A DNA stretch of 64,000 nt from Chloroflexota bacterium. GTDB lineage: Bacteria; Chloroflexota; Anaerolineae; Caldilineales; Caldilineaceae. Under the pieces are notes generated by a model. It made no database searches. It was not told the DNA's origin and saw only the letters and a program-made list of their open reading frames with translations. The stretch spans positions 1 to 64,000 of the forward strand of contig DMDA01000076.1 in NCBI GenBank assembly GCA_003451595.1, given 5' to 3'. Position 1 is the stretch's first letter; every line of letters starts with the position of its first letter. Positions 10,973-19,315 of the stretch are shown here, piece by piece. The position numbers and the translations under genes are program-made.

Positions 10973-12859
10973 CTATTCCACTATGACCAGGCTGTGGGCG
11001 TCTTGATAGCCGCTTTCGATGGTGTTTGGGTTCTCTGGGTCGCGCAGCCACCATCCTTGCGGATGCGCCGCATCCTCGACCCAAAAGCGATAGGCATGCT
11101 CACCGGGCGCCAGACGAAGCACGCCATGCCACCAACCACCGGGCGTCGCCTGGAGAGGCGAGGCGCCAGGCTGCCAGTGATTGAACGCCCCAACTAGCGC
11201 AATGCGCACCGCGCGCGGCAACCACACGCCAAAATATACAAGTCGATCATCTTCACCTACGGTGGCGTACTCCTGTAGGGATAATGTACCGTGAAGCCGC
11301 CATTTCTGCAATTCGCTTACGCGTAAGACACTGCCGCTGTACGGGAAACCTGTCAGCGCGCCGCCCGCTGTACGCAGTGCAGCCGCCACCGCTCGCGCCG
11401 GTTGCAACAGGCCAACTCCCTGCTGGCGCGGCAGCAGATGGGGCAACGGCAGCGCAGTCTCAATCAACAACTGGCGAAGACTGTGCCCATCGAGCCTGGC
11501 ATTGGCCTGCACCATCTGCGCCGCCACCGCCGCAACCTGCGTGACGGCCACCGAGGTGCCATCGACATGTTGATAGTAGCGGTGCACCCACTTGTGCGCA
11601 TTCATACGTTGCCGCAGACCTTGCCACACTTCTGGCATCCAGTGGTCCGGGTCCACCACCAGTGCGTCGGGGCGCGCGTTTTCGTCGGCCGCATGGCGCA
11701 TCAACGTGGCGGGCAGGTCGCCCGCCTCACCGCGCAGCACGCGCCGCACATGGTCGATAGCCACCATTTCATAGAAGACATGGCTAGGCGGCAACACCGG
11801 CGCCGGCAGCCAACGCCCCAACGCCAAAATCTCTGGCTTGTGAATCGGCGTGTGCCCGTATAGGATCCGACCTGTGTTGTGATGATAGAGGCTGAGTGTC
11901 TCCATCTGCTCCGGCGCCCCGGACCGCCAGGCGCGATTGTGATCCTCAACGCCACCGACTGTCATCACGGTGGGCGTCTGCGCTGGCGCCAACAACTCAT
12001 CGACGCCGCGATTGCCTGCCGCCGCCGCCACGAAGACGCCGCGCTGCGCCAGCGCGTGCGCCGCACGGCAGACCGGATTGTTCTGCCACGCTTCAGGAAA
12101 GTCGCCGCCAACGCTGATGTTGACGACGCGCACGCCATAGCGCTGCCAGCGCTCTTCTTCCAGCAACCACTGCAGCCCGCGCAGGATGTCTTCTTCCGGG
12201 ATACGCCCGCCGCCGCGTCCGATCTTGATCGCCACAATGGCGGCCTCCGGCGCGTAGCCACGATAGTAGCCGCCGCTCAGGGCGCCGTTCCCTGCTGCCA
12301 CACAGGTTGTCATCTGCCCGTGCCAGCTGTCGCCAGCACCGTCCCACAAGCTCGGCTGGTGTAGCCCGATGCGCTCGCCGCCGTCAGTCAGGTCGGCGTA
12401 CTCCACCAGTCGCAGCTCTGCCTGCTCAAGCAACCCCCGCCACTGTTGCGGAGGATGCTGATGCCAGGCCAGAGGGTTGCGCAACCGTGCTGGCGTCGCC
12501 GTCAGATCAGGGTGTGGATAATAGCCGCTGTCCAGAAAAGCCATCGTCACCCCGGCGCCGGTGAGGGTGTGATAGTCGGGCAGGCGCGCCGACTGATTCA
12601 ATAGCCGTTCCTCGTCACGATGGTAGTACGGAAAAGTTGTCTGCGGTTCAACGGTGCTGTGCAATGAATTTTGACTGCGCTGCGCCATCACCTCTTGCTG
12701 CAGTGTGGCGACGCACATCGGGCACAAGCCATCGACGCTGCGCCAGCCCGACGCTTTGCGCACGGCCAATGTCGCCACGGCTGGCGTCACCGTCACCGCC
12801 AGGGCCAGGATGCGCGGATCGCACGGCTGGTGACAGATTGGGCAACGCGTCTCAGTCAC
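10973..12859 (-). CDS. Subtilase (S8 peptidase) with N-terminal Cys knuckles and C-terminal CBM48-like domain
   Basis: A 628-aa serine protease. The triad reads Asp110 (TMAFLDSGY), His180 (DSWHGQMTT) and Ser436 (DGTSVAVTQ), with the oxyanion Asn at about 283 (AAAGNRG). Before the protease domain lie paired cysteines (C6-x2-C9...C13 and C46-x2-C49, RCPICHQPC and LCPMC) that may bind zinc. Residues about 540-628 look like an AMPK-beta/CBM48 E-set domain (VRIALVGAFNHWQPG, then APGEHAYRFWVEDA), a fold that binds glycogen or starch. There is no signal peptide, so it should be cytosolic, unlike most subtilases. I chose the GTG at 12859, which overlaps the stop of the preceding gene and has AAGG upstream. 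An ATG at 12970 would overlap that gene by over 100 bp. Confidence 0.85.
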   Translation of the reverse strand: MTETRCPICHQPCDPRILALAVTVTPAVATLAVRKASGWRSVDGLCPMCVATLQQEVMAQRSQNSLHSTVEPQTTFPYYHRDEERLLNQSARLPDYHTLTGAGVTMAFLDSGYYPHPDLTATPARLRNPLAWHQHPPQQWRGLLEQAELRLVEYADLTDGGERIGLHQPSLWDGAGDSWHGQMTTCVAAGNGALSGGYYRGYAPEAAIVAIKIGRGGGRIPEEDILRGLQWLLEEERWQRYGVRVVNISVGGDFPEAWQNNPVCRAAHALAQRGVFVAAAAGNRGVDELLAPAQTPTVMTVGGVEDHNRAWRSGAPEQMETLSLYHHNTGRILYGHTPIHKPEILALGRWLPAPVLPPSHVFYEMVAIDHVRRVLRGEAGDLPATLMRHAADENARPDALVVDPDHWMPEVWQGLRQRMNAHKWVHRYYQHVDGTSVAVTQVAAVAAQMVQANARLDGHSLRQLLIETALPLPHLLPRQQGVGLLQPARAVAAALRTAGGALTGFPYSGSVLRVSELQKWRLHGTLSLQEYATVGEDDRLVYFGVWLPRAVRIALVGAFNHWQPGASPLQATPGGWWHGVLRLAPGEHAYRFWVEDAAHPQGWWLRDPENPNTIESGYQDAHSLVIVE

Positions 12860-13274
12860 GGCGTGCTGCCTTGCGCGCCACTTCGTCCCAATCGACGCCA
12901 AAGCCAAAGCCCGGCGCACCGCGTTCGGGGTCGCGGAACTCCAGTTGCATGTCAAAGGTGTGGCGGTCAAGCACTTTCTGCGCGTCGCCCACGCCCTGTG
13001 TCATCTCCACGGCGACGCGGTACGTGGCGCCAGGCACAGGGTTGCGCAAGTGCAACGTCGTCTCGGCGCGGCTCTCGGCGTGCGCCATCATAAAGACGCT
13101 GCAATTCTCACTGCCGTCGGGGTCGAGCACGATTACTTCGAGGTTGGGCTTGTCATCATCCTGCGTAGGCGTCACCCACAGCCGCGTCCAGATGCGCGTG
13201 AGATCGGGATATGGATAGAGGATGCAGCGCTCTACGCGCAGCGTTTGATTGTCCTGAAAGAGTGAGATTTCCAT
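12852..13274 (-). CDS. Hypothetical beta-rich 140-aa protein, first gene of subtilase cluster
   Basis: A 140-aa soluble protein with alternating hydrophobic strands (ERCILYPYPDLTRIWTRLW, LEVIVLDPDG, TYRVAVEMTQG) and no signal or membrane segment. It looks like an Ig- or C2-like beta sandwich with a Gly/Phe-rich tail (GAPGFGFGVDWDEV). I do not recognise a family. It opens the minus-strand run and overlaps the GTG start of the subtilase by a few bases. It may be a partner, inhibitor or substrate adaptor of that protease. A promoter-like sequence lies about 35 bp upstream. Confidence 0.7.
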   Translation of the reverse strand: MEISLFQDNQTLRVERCILYPYPDLTRIWTRLWVTPTQDDDKPNLEVIVLDPDGSENCSVFMMAHAESRAETTLHLRNPVPGATYRVAVEMTQGVGDAQKVLDRHTFDMQLEFRDPERGAPGFGFGVDWDEVARKAARRD

Positions 13275-13310
13275 AGGTCGTTTCCGTAATCACAATCCGA
13301 AGTTTCTGCC

Positions 13311-13339
13311 ATCATATCCAGCCGCGCGCGAATGGACAA
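13311..13339 (-). promoter_or_regulatory. Predicted promoter of the subtilase/esterase cluster
   Basis: On the minus strand TTGTCC (13339-13334), a 17-bp spacer and TATGAT (13316-13311) form a good sigma-70-type promoter. Transcription would begin about 30 bases before the ATG at 13274. Confidence 0.5.
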
Positions 13340-13589
13340 GCTGAGGGCGCGTGCAGTTGCGCTTTTGCGCCTTACGACACCCTACACTCGTGACGGTTGA
13401 CGTTCCCAACTGAGTTATGTCATCATGGAAACGATGCCTTGATAGTGAGTGCAGGGACACTGACCACGCAAAGCGCTGTGCTTGCTCTGACGCAGGTAGG
13501 CAACGGGCAGGCGCTGCTCAGCGCAATCTCTGGCGCCGGCGAGTATGCGGGAGATGTGGGCGGGTGAGCAATCGAAGGGGTGGGCAACC

Positions 13590-13617
13590 AGTCGCCGCCG
13601 CTATGTCGACGGCGACT
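13590..13617 (-). terminator. Hairpin after the GT2 gene
   Basis: An 8-bp perfect stem (AGTCGCCG 13590-13597 with CGGCGACT 13610-13617) lies just past the stop of the minus-strand glycosyltransferase at 13622. It may act as a terminator; there is no clear U-run. Confidence 0.4.
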
Positions 13618-13621
13618 CCGC

Positions 13622-14674
13622 TCAGCCCTTGTACAAACGGGCGATGGCGGTGGTGGTTGACAATGCCTGAGCGAGCTCGACACCGTCGATTTCACCGTGG
13701 GCGAAGCGGCGTTCAGCCTGGCGGGCTTGCTGCGCCATGCCGGCGCACACCAAACGGCGTATCAACCACAGTGCGCCAGGAGGATAGTCGGCGGCGAATT
13801 TGGTAAAGTAACGCAGACGGCTGCGCCACAGCTGTTCCTGCGTTAGCCAGCGTCGCTGCCGGCTACTTTGCGCCTCATAGTGAATGATCTGCGCCGCCGG
13901 CAGCGCGTTGACAGTCCAGCCGCGTTGCCAAAAGCGTCGGCACCAGTCCATCTCCTCGCAATACATCCAGTAGCCATCGTCTAACGCGCCAACCTGCTCA
14001 ATCGCCGCCCCGCGCACCATCATGGCTGCACCCAGCACGAAATCCACTGCAAAGGGCGCACCCTGCGCCCACCATGCCGCAGGATAGCGACCGTTGATAC
14101 GACTGTTGAGGAGATGATGTGCGCCGCGTATTCCCACCGGCGGAAAGAGATCAAGCGCAACCTGCGCTACACCGGGGAAGCGAAACGCGCCATGTTGAAA
14201 CCCGCCATCACCGTAGCGCAAGCCCGCGCCGCACACTGCCGCCTGCGGATGAGAGGCAAGAAAGCTGACCATCTGCCAGAGCGCATCGCCGGTCACTTCG
14301 GCGTCAGGATTGAGCAAGAGCACATAGTCTGGCCTTGGGGCGCTCGCCGACGTATCTGCATTGACGCCACACTGCGGCGCGTCGTCGGAGATTTCCGTAG
14401 TCGGAAAGCCGAGCCAACGTAAGGCAGCATTGTTGCCGCCGGTAAAGCCGAGATTCTCCTGGCTAGCGATGAGGCGCGCCGCCGGGAACTCCTCCGCCAC
14501 CATGTCGGCGCTACCGTCATGGCTGGCGTTGTCAACCACGACCGTCGTCACCGCCAGCCGATCGGACGTGCGCGCCGCCGCTGCCGCAACGCTGCGCAGA
14601 CAGCCGCGCAGCAGATCGCGCACGTTGTACGACACGATAATGATAGCCAGGTGAGGCAACACGGCAGGCGTCAT
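13622..14674 (-). CDS. Family 2 glycosyltransferase (rhamnosyltransferase-like)
   Basis: A 350-aa GT-A enzyme. The N-terminus LAIIIVSYNVRDLLRGCLRS and VVVDNASHDGSADM are the nucleotide-sugar binding strands. ENLGFTGGNNAALRW is the WbbL/rhamnosyltransferase hallmark, and VLLLNPDAEV is the metal-binding DxD-like block. The acceptor region contains YCEEMDWCRRFWQRGW (EDxD-like catalytic base region). It transfers a sugar to a growing surface glycan at the cytosolic membrane face. It is the last of four minus-strand genes for envelope glycans or lipids. Sugar and acceptor are unknown. Confidence 0.88.
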   Translation of the reverse strand: MTPAVLPHLAIIIVSYNVRDLLRGCLRSVAAAAARTSDRLAVTTVVVDNASHDGSADMVAEEFPAARLIASQENLGFTGGNNAALRWLGFPTTEISDDAPQCGVNADTSASAPRPDYVLLLNPDAEVTGDALWQMVSFLASHPQAAVCGAGLRYGDGGFQHGAFRFPGVAQVALDLFPPVGIRGAHHLLNSRINGRYPAAWWAQGAPFAVDFVLGAAMMVRGAAIEQVGALDDGYWMYCEEMDWCRRFWQRGWTVNALPAAQIIHYEAQSSRQRRWLTQEQLWRSRLRYFTKFAADYPPGALWLIRRLVCAGMAQQARQAERRFAHGEIDGVELAQALSTTTAIARLYKG

Positions 14675-14705
14675 CTGTCACAAGTCACAGGTCGCGCGTG
14701 ACACG

Positions 14706-16025
14706 CTACGGCGTACCCAACTCTACGGTGATCCGGTCGATGTTGTTATTGGCCACCTCGACGCCCTGGTGGATCAGCCCGCCCCACCAGAAGCGCGTGC
14801 CGATCGGCAGCTTCTCGTCGAGCACGATGCACCCGCTCACCTGGCCACGTTTACCCGGCATCAGGTACCACTGCTCGCGCCCATCGATGATCCGTTTTTC
14901 CAGATCCTCCTGGCGCCCGACGGCCCAGCGGTAAGGGAAATCGACGCCGGTGGTGTCGAAGTTGATGCCAAAACGCCATGCACCATCCTGTTGCAGCCAG
15001 CTTGGTTCATCTTGGGCAATGGCAAGTGTATTGTAATTTTCGGCATAATGGTATTCCTGACCGGGCCAGGGGCCGCTCGTGCGAATGGGCACGGTGCTTT
15101 CGTTTTCGACGTAAGCGGTGAAGCAGAGCTTGTCGCCCAAAGTGCGCAAGGCCACGCGCCCGGTCTCGTCCTGCCAGTCAATCTCACCGCCAACGACATC
15201 GGCGCGCGGTTTGCCGCCTTCCTCGATGGTCAGCTGGCGCACGACGCGCACCCGGTTGCCAGCCGCATCGACGGCTTCGCCCACCAGTTCGTATGTCCCA
15301 TCTGGAGGCGGCTCCGCATTCAGATCGACGCCGCCGTCGTAGCTATAGTCGTGGTAACCGCGTTCGGTCGGTTTGACCAGCCCCGGCGCTTCTGCGATGA
15401 AGTAGCGAGTGTCGGGCTTTTCCGGGTCGCGCAGAAACAGGATGATCGACTGCACCTCTTCGGTCAGGAAATAACTGATGGCGACGCGGTCGTCGGCGAG
15501 ACCGTCCTGGTTGGGGCGGAAAGTCTCAGGCACAACGGTGAAGTTTTGCAATTCGGGCAGCGTCGTATCGCCATCACGCAGGCTGATCTGTCCCGAAGCC
15601 GCGACAGGGGCGCCTCCATCTTCGACCGCCGTGACAACCCAGCGATAATCGCCATCGGGCAGGACGCGGCTCAAAATCTCAACCGGTCCGTAGCCGAGAT
15701 CGACCGTTTCCGGCTGATCCACCACACCACCCCACAACACGCTGTATTCGCCCGGCGACCGCCGCCGGCTATCGCGGAAGTAGAAACGCTCGCCAGCCGC
15801 GTTCTCGAAGTAAATGCTGACATCCGCCGGGCGGCGCAACGCATAGGAAATTTCGGTGACGTCGTCCACACCATCGGCATTGGGCGAGATCATGCTCTTT
15901 GAGACAGTGACGTCGCTCAGCAGTGGACCTATGGCGAAATCAAGTTGACCGCAGCTTGCTACGCTCAGCAACGCGCCAATCAGCCACACAAACAGGGCGG
16001 AGCGCGCCAACCATGTACGAATCAC
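14706..16025 (-). CDS. Lipoprotein with FlgD/Ig-like repeats
   Basis: A 439-aa exported protein. The signal segment WLARSALFVWLIGALLSVAS is followed by a lipobox-like ASCG (Cys near residue 25). Two Ig-like FlgD-type modules follow. The first opens ISPNADGVDDVTEISYAL, the second PNQDGLADDRVAISYFL, each with a Gly/Asn-Asp turn and a late W or Y. The C-terminal third is an unassigned beta-rich domain. I placed the start at GTG 16025 because AAGGAGA lies five bases upstream; the open frame further upstream overlaps the preceding glycosyltransferase gene and lacks a site. The FlgD-like module is known in extracellular structural proteins. It may be a surface protein modified or assembled by the neighbouring glycan genes (inference). 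Confidence 0.72.
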   Translation of the reverse strand: MIRTWLARSALFVWLIGALLSVASCGQLDFAIGPLLSDVTVSKSMISPNADGVDDVTEISYALRRPADVSIYFENAAGERFYFRDSRRRSPGEYSVLWGGVVDQPETVDLGYGPVEILSRVLPDGDYRWVVTAVEDGGAPVAASGQISLRDGDTTLPELQNFTVVPETFRPNQDGLADDRVAISYFLTEEVQSIILFLRDPEKPDTRYFIAEAPGLVKPTERGYHDYSYDGGVDLNAEPPPDGTYELVGEAVDAAGNRVRVVRQLTIEEGGKPRADVVGGEIDWQDETGRVALRTLGDKLCFTAYVENESTVPIRTSGPWPGQEYHYAENYNTLAIAQDEPSWLQQDGAWRFGINFDTTGVDFPYRWAVGRQEDLEKRIIDGREQWYLMPGKRGQVSGCIVLDEKLPIGTRFWWGGLIHQGVEVANNNIDRITVELGTP

Positions 16026-16107
16026 ACCGTCTCCTTGTCCAGCAACCACAGCTTGAGCAATCAATTCCTCTCCCCAGTGTAGCGCAACCTGACGTGCGCC
16101 CCCAACC

Positions 16108-18135
16108 TCAGTCAATCGTGACATCGACCAACCCTGTATCGAAGCTGGCGGCGCCGGTCGCGGTTGGCAGCGGCGCCGCAGCGGGATCGTTGGCGTCATA
16201 GACGCGTACAGAAAAACGATATTGCCCAGGCTGCGGTTCGGCTGTGTTGAGCCAATCGCCGGCGCGGACATGGGCGGTCACGATGGCGCCCGGCTGCCAG
16301 CGCGCAAAGGGGTAGGTGTAACCTGCCAGCCGCCGGCCCGGCAACGACGCCAACGGCGTCCCATCTGCTGCAGCCGACTGCAATACGAAGTGCAGGTCAG
16401 GCGCTGCACCCACACCACCGGGCAGCTTCTCCCAAAAGAGCAACAGATCGCCATTATTCACAACCTTATAGCCGCGCAGCGTAACCTGATCGCCAAAGCT
16501 GATATCGGTCTGTACGTCAATGGGCGGCGCATCGACAAAGCGATAGGGGCGCAAGCCGGTAAAGCGGCGCAGCGTCAGCCCGGTGAATTGTGCATGTTGT
16601 CCCTTCTCCCGGCCGCTCAACTCCAACTGGATGGGCACGATGCCGTTGGGATCGACGACCTCATCCTGCCAATTGACCAGCCACGCCCCACGCCGCCCGG
16701 TGGCGTCGGCGAAGGCCTGCTGTAACATCGGCCCAGTGGTGGCAAAGTCGAGCACGGCATTCACGTCAAGGATTTCCAATTCCGGCAGACGCACGGTGGG
16801 CAGGTCAGCGGCGTAGTAGTCCCACACTGGCCACGCATGTCCGCTCACCAACACAACGATCTCATCCTCGGCCAGGCGCGGCCGCAAAAATTCGACCAAC
16901 TGCCGCCACTGGTCTTTGGCAAAGGCTGGATGGAAGAACCAGCCGGCGCCTGCGTAGCAAAAGCCGAGCAGCAGGAAAAGCAAAGCAAACTGACTAAAGC
17001 GGGAAGGTCGCAATCTGGATTGCAAAGTGTACGGCGTACAGTGTGCGGCGACTGCTCCAGCGCCTGCCCTCATCTGATCCGTTGGCCGCGTCGCAGCCCA
17101 CGTTTGACTCAGGCCCGCCGCCCAGATCAAGAGCAATGCCGGCAACGCTTCCATCACATAGCGGGCGTTGAACTTGGGGATGGCGAGCGCCAGCAACAAC
17201 ACCGCCGCGACTGGCGTCGCCAGCCAGAAACTAGCATAGAGCAGCAGTCGATGAGCAACAGCGTCAGCACGCCAGAATCGCACCAATGCCAGGGCTGTCA
17301 CCAGCACGTAGCCAATCAACAGCCAGCGCGCCGGCGTCTCGAACACGGTTTCGCCGCTGGTAAAGGCGATGGCAACATCTGCAGCCGCTTCATGGAATTT
17401 GAGTGCGCCTTCCCAGTAGCTACGATCGCCTTGCAATTGGCTGAAGATTGCGCCTAACCAGGGCGTGTAGAGCAGAAGCACGAGCACGCCCGCGCCCAGA
17501 AGCATCCACAATTTGCGGCGCACCCGGCCACGCGGCCGCTCAACCGGGTGCAGCAGATCAACGACGCCGGCTGCCGCCAGCCCAAGCAACAGAAAGACTG
17601 CGAAGTAATGTGTATAGACCGCCGCCGTCGCCACAACAACAAAGAGCATCCACGCGCGCCATGTGGGCGCCGAAGCATCGAGCTGTCGCAGCAACAAGTA
17701 GGCAGCCAGGATGCCTAGCGCAGTCAGTTGGGCGTACATGCGCGCCTCTTGGGCGTAGTAGATCAAGAGTGGATGCACTGCGGCGAGCAACGCCGCCACC
17801 GACGCAACATACACGGATCGGCTGAGGCGCAGCGCCACTACTGCCAGCAGCGGCGTTGTGAGGGTGGCAAACCACGCCGACGGAAAGCGCAGCGCCCACT
17901 CGCTCCACCCAGCCAGACGTCCCCATACGGCTACGCCGTAGTAGTAGAGCGGCGGCTGAATGTCGCTGGCGGTCCAGCGCGTAAGTTCAACAATCCCCGC
18001 GTGGGCGACAGTAGCGGTCACACCTTCGTCGTACCAGAGACTTTGATAATCCAGGCGAAACGTCGCCAATCCAAAAGCCAGCAGACAGATCGCAAGCAGA
18101 CGCAGGTGATAGCCTGGATGCAAGTTGGCTGTCAT
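16108..18135 (-). CDS. GT-C membrane glycosyltransferase (PMT/ArnT-like)
   Basis: A 675-aa polytopic protein with about 9-11 membrane helices in its first 400 residues and an extracytoplasmic C-terminal domain. SLWYDEG near residue 33 is the conserved acidic loop-1 motif of GT-C enzymes, and the later DIQPPLYYY and YYAQEARMY blocks are typical of the PMT_2/ArnT-like group. Such enzymes use polyprenyl-phosphate sugars to glycosylate proteins or lipids outside the membrane. It lies only 4 bp after the LPG-synthase-like gene, so the two are co-transcribed. The soluble tail (about 420-675) probably recognises the acceptor. Specific donor and acceptor are unknown. Confidence 0.85.
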   Translation of the reverse strand: MTANLHPGYHLRLLAICLLAFGLATFRLDYQSLWYDEGVTATVAHAGIVELTRWTASDIQPPLYYYGVAVWGRLAGWSEWALRFPSAWFATLTTPLLAVVALRLSRSVYVASVAALLAAVHPLLIYYAQEARMYAQLTALGILAAYLLLRQLDASAPTWRAWMLFVVVATAAVYTHYFAVFLLLGLAAAGVVDLLHPVERPRGRVRRKLWMLLGAGVLVLLLYTPWLGAIFSQLQGDRSYWEGALKFHEAAADVAIAFTSGETVFETPARWLLIGYVLVTALALVRFWRADAVAHRLLLYASFWLATPVAAVLLLALAIPKFNARYVMEALPALLLIWAAGLSQTWAATRPTDQMRAGAGAVAAHCTPYTLQSRLRPSRFSQFALLFLLLGFCYAGAGWFFHPAFAKDQWRQLVEFLRPRLAEDEIVVLVSGHAWPVWDYYAADLPTVRLPELEILDVNAVLDFATTGPMLQQAFADATGRRGAWLVNWQDEVVDPNGIVPIQLELSGREKGQHAQFTGLTLRRFTGLRPYRFVDAPPIDVQTDISFGDQVTLRGYKVVNNGDLLLFWEKLPGGVGAAPDLHFVLQSAAADGTPLASLPGRRLAGYTYPFARWQPGAIVTAHVRAGDWLNTAEPQPGQYRFSVRVYDANDPAAAPLPTATGAASFDTGLVDVTID

Positions 18136-18139
18136 ACCG

Positions 18140-19141
18140 TTACGTCACCCTTTCGCGCAGATCGCTGGCGCCGGGCGGATCGGGCGTGGCAGGCGTCGCC
18201 AGCTGTGAAACCGGCCCAGGGAGCAGGGCGCTGACGCCGGCCGCAATCACTTCGCCAAGCGTGGTCCAGACGCGCATCGCCAGGGCCAGCAGCGTAATCG
18301 TAGCGCCGCCAATCACGGGCGCTAGGAGCAGATAAAGCGCTCCTTCCCGCACCCCTAACCCGCTCGGCGTGATCAGGCTGAGAAAGCCGATGACGTAAGC
18401 GACCGGATACACAGCGATCAGGTGCCCGGCAAGCGTCCACATTTCGGTTGGTGTGTCAGCATGAATGCCCAAGGCAAGCGATGCAAAGGCAGCACCCCAC
18501 ACCAACCAATCGACCACTGCCAGCGCCAGTGCGAAGAGCAATTCCGCCCGCGTCAGGCCATGCGGCAGGCGGCTGCGTCCCATCCGCTGCAACGCCCAGT
18601 TGATGACCCCAATCAGCAAAGCCGGTTGGACGATAAAGACCACCACCGGCGCCAGACCGATGGCGATCACCCATCCCGCGACATCGCGCATCATATCGGT
18701 CAACACGCCCCAATTGCCGGTGACGGCAAAATAGACAGCGGCAATCGGCGCCACCGCCAGTGTGATGATGGCCTGATAGAGCACAATGCTGGTGAGTGTT
18801 GCTTCCGGCCTGACGCCACGCTGCTGCGCCAGGAGCGTAATCGAGAGGGGTTGCCAGATGTTGCCAGGGATATAACGCACGATGGCGCTAAGAAACCAGA
18901 TGCGCAGCGCCGACCAATATGGCAGCTGTCCGCCGACGGTGCACAACAGGCGCCGCCAGATCGCCACTTCCAGCGTCCACGCCACCACCAGCCAGCCCAC
19001 CGAGAGCGCCAACCAGAACGGTGTGATGTGCCATGCATATGTCCGCAACTCCTGCCACTGGCTACGCAGCAACAGGACAATGAAGAGCAGCGCCAACAGG
19101 ATGAAAACCGGCTGCAATCGCCGCAAAATCTGGATCAGCAT
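18140..19141 (-). CDS. Lysylphosphatidylglycerol synthase transmembrane-region family protein
   Basis: A 333-aa membrane protein with about eight helices. Conserved blocks of the LPG_synthase_TM (UPF0104, COG0392) family are seen: VRYIPGNIWQP, then LSLITPSGLGVREGALYLLL. In MprF this region flips lysyl-lipid; stand-alone members often lie beside glycosyltransferases and are thought to move lipid-linked intermediates. It is the first gene of the minus-strand GT-C/lipoprotein/GT2 run. The soluble MprF aminoacyltransferase domain is absent, so a lysyl transfer role is unlikely. Confidence 0.82.
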   Translation of the reverse strand: MLIQILRRLQPVFILLALLFIVLLLRSQWQELRTYAWHITPFWLALSVGWLVVAWTLEVAIWRRLLCTVGGQLPYWSALRIWFLSAIVRYIPGNIWQPLSITLLAQQRGVRPEATLTSIVLYQAIITLAVAPIAAVYFAVTGNWGVLTDMMRDVAGWVIAIGLAPVVVFIVQPALLIGVINWALQRMGRSRLPHGLTRAELLFALALAVVDWLVWGAAFASLALGIHADTPTEMWTLAGHLIAVYPVAYVIGFLSLITPSGLGVREGALYLLLAPVIGGATITLLALAMRVWTTLGEVIAAGVSALLPGPVSQLATPATPDPPGASDLRERVT

Positions 19142-19207
19142 AAGGTTTGCAGCGTATCATGGAGCACAAGCAAACACAAAAATGCAAGCGTCAGACGCCA
19201 CGCGATC

Positions 19208-19241
19208 GTATTACGCTGCAGGAAGCCCGGCAGCGTAATAC
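19208..19241. repeat. 12-bp inverted repeat between divergent genes
   Basis: GTATTACGCTGC (19208-19219) and GCAGCGTAATAC (19230-19241) are perfect inverted arms with a 10-nt spacer. The site lies between the divergent flippase-like gene and the FAH-family gene, so it may be a regulator-binding site or a structured leader. Confidence 0.45.
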
Positions 19242-19315
19242 CAAGAATACGCCTTCTGATCTACAATGATGCCGGTTGCTTGATTCGCCTGATAATCCTG
19301 GTTTCGGAGAATACA

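Larger units (their letters stand above)
13275..13621. other. Intergenic region with promoter, hairpin and one doubtful small ORF
   Basis: Besides the promoter at 13311-13339 and a hairpin at 13590-13617, this gap has an open plus-strand frame from TTG 13397 (or GTG 13445) to a TGA at 13565-13567. It would encode 40-56 residues, including VSAGTLTTQSAVLALTQ and AISGAGEYAGDVGG. It has no clear ribosome site. I cannot tell whether it is a gene, a remnant, or chance. Confidence 0.25.

Noticed and set aside
16026..16271. Extended start of the FlgD-like lipoprotein
   Set aside because: It overlaps the GT-C gene and would place the signal peptide 80 residues into the protein.
18422..19315. Open frame upstream of the FAH-family gene that would nearly double its length
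   Set aside because: It lies antisense to the LPG-synthase-like gene, has Arg/Gln/His-rich shadow composition, and a GTG with GGAG at 19316 starts the conserved part.
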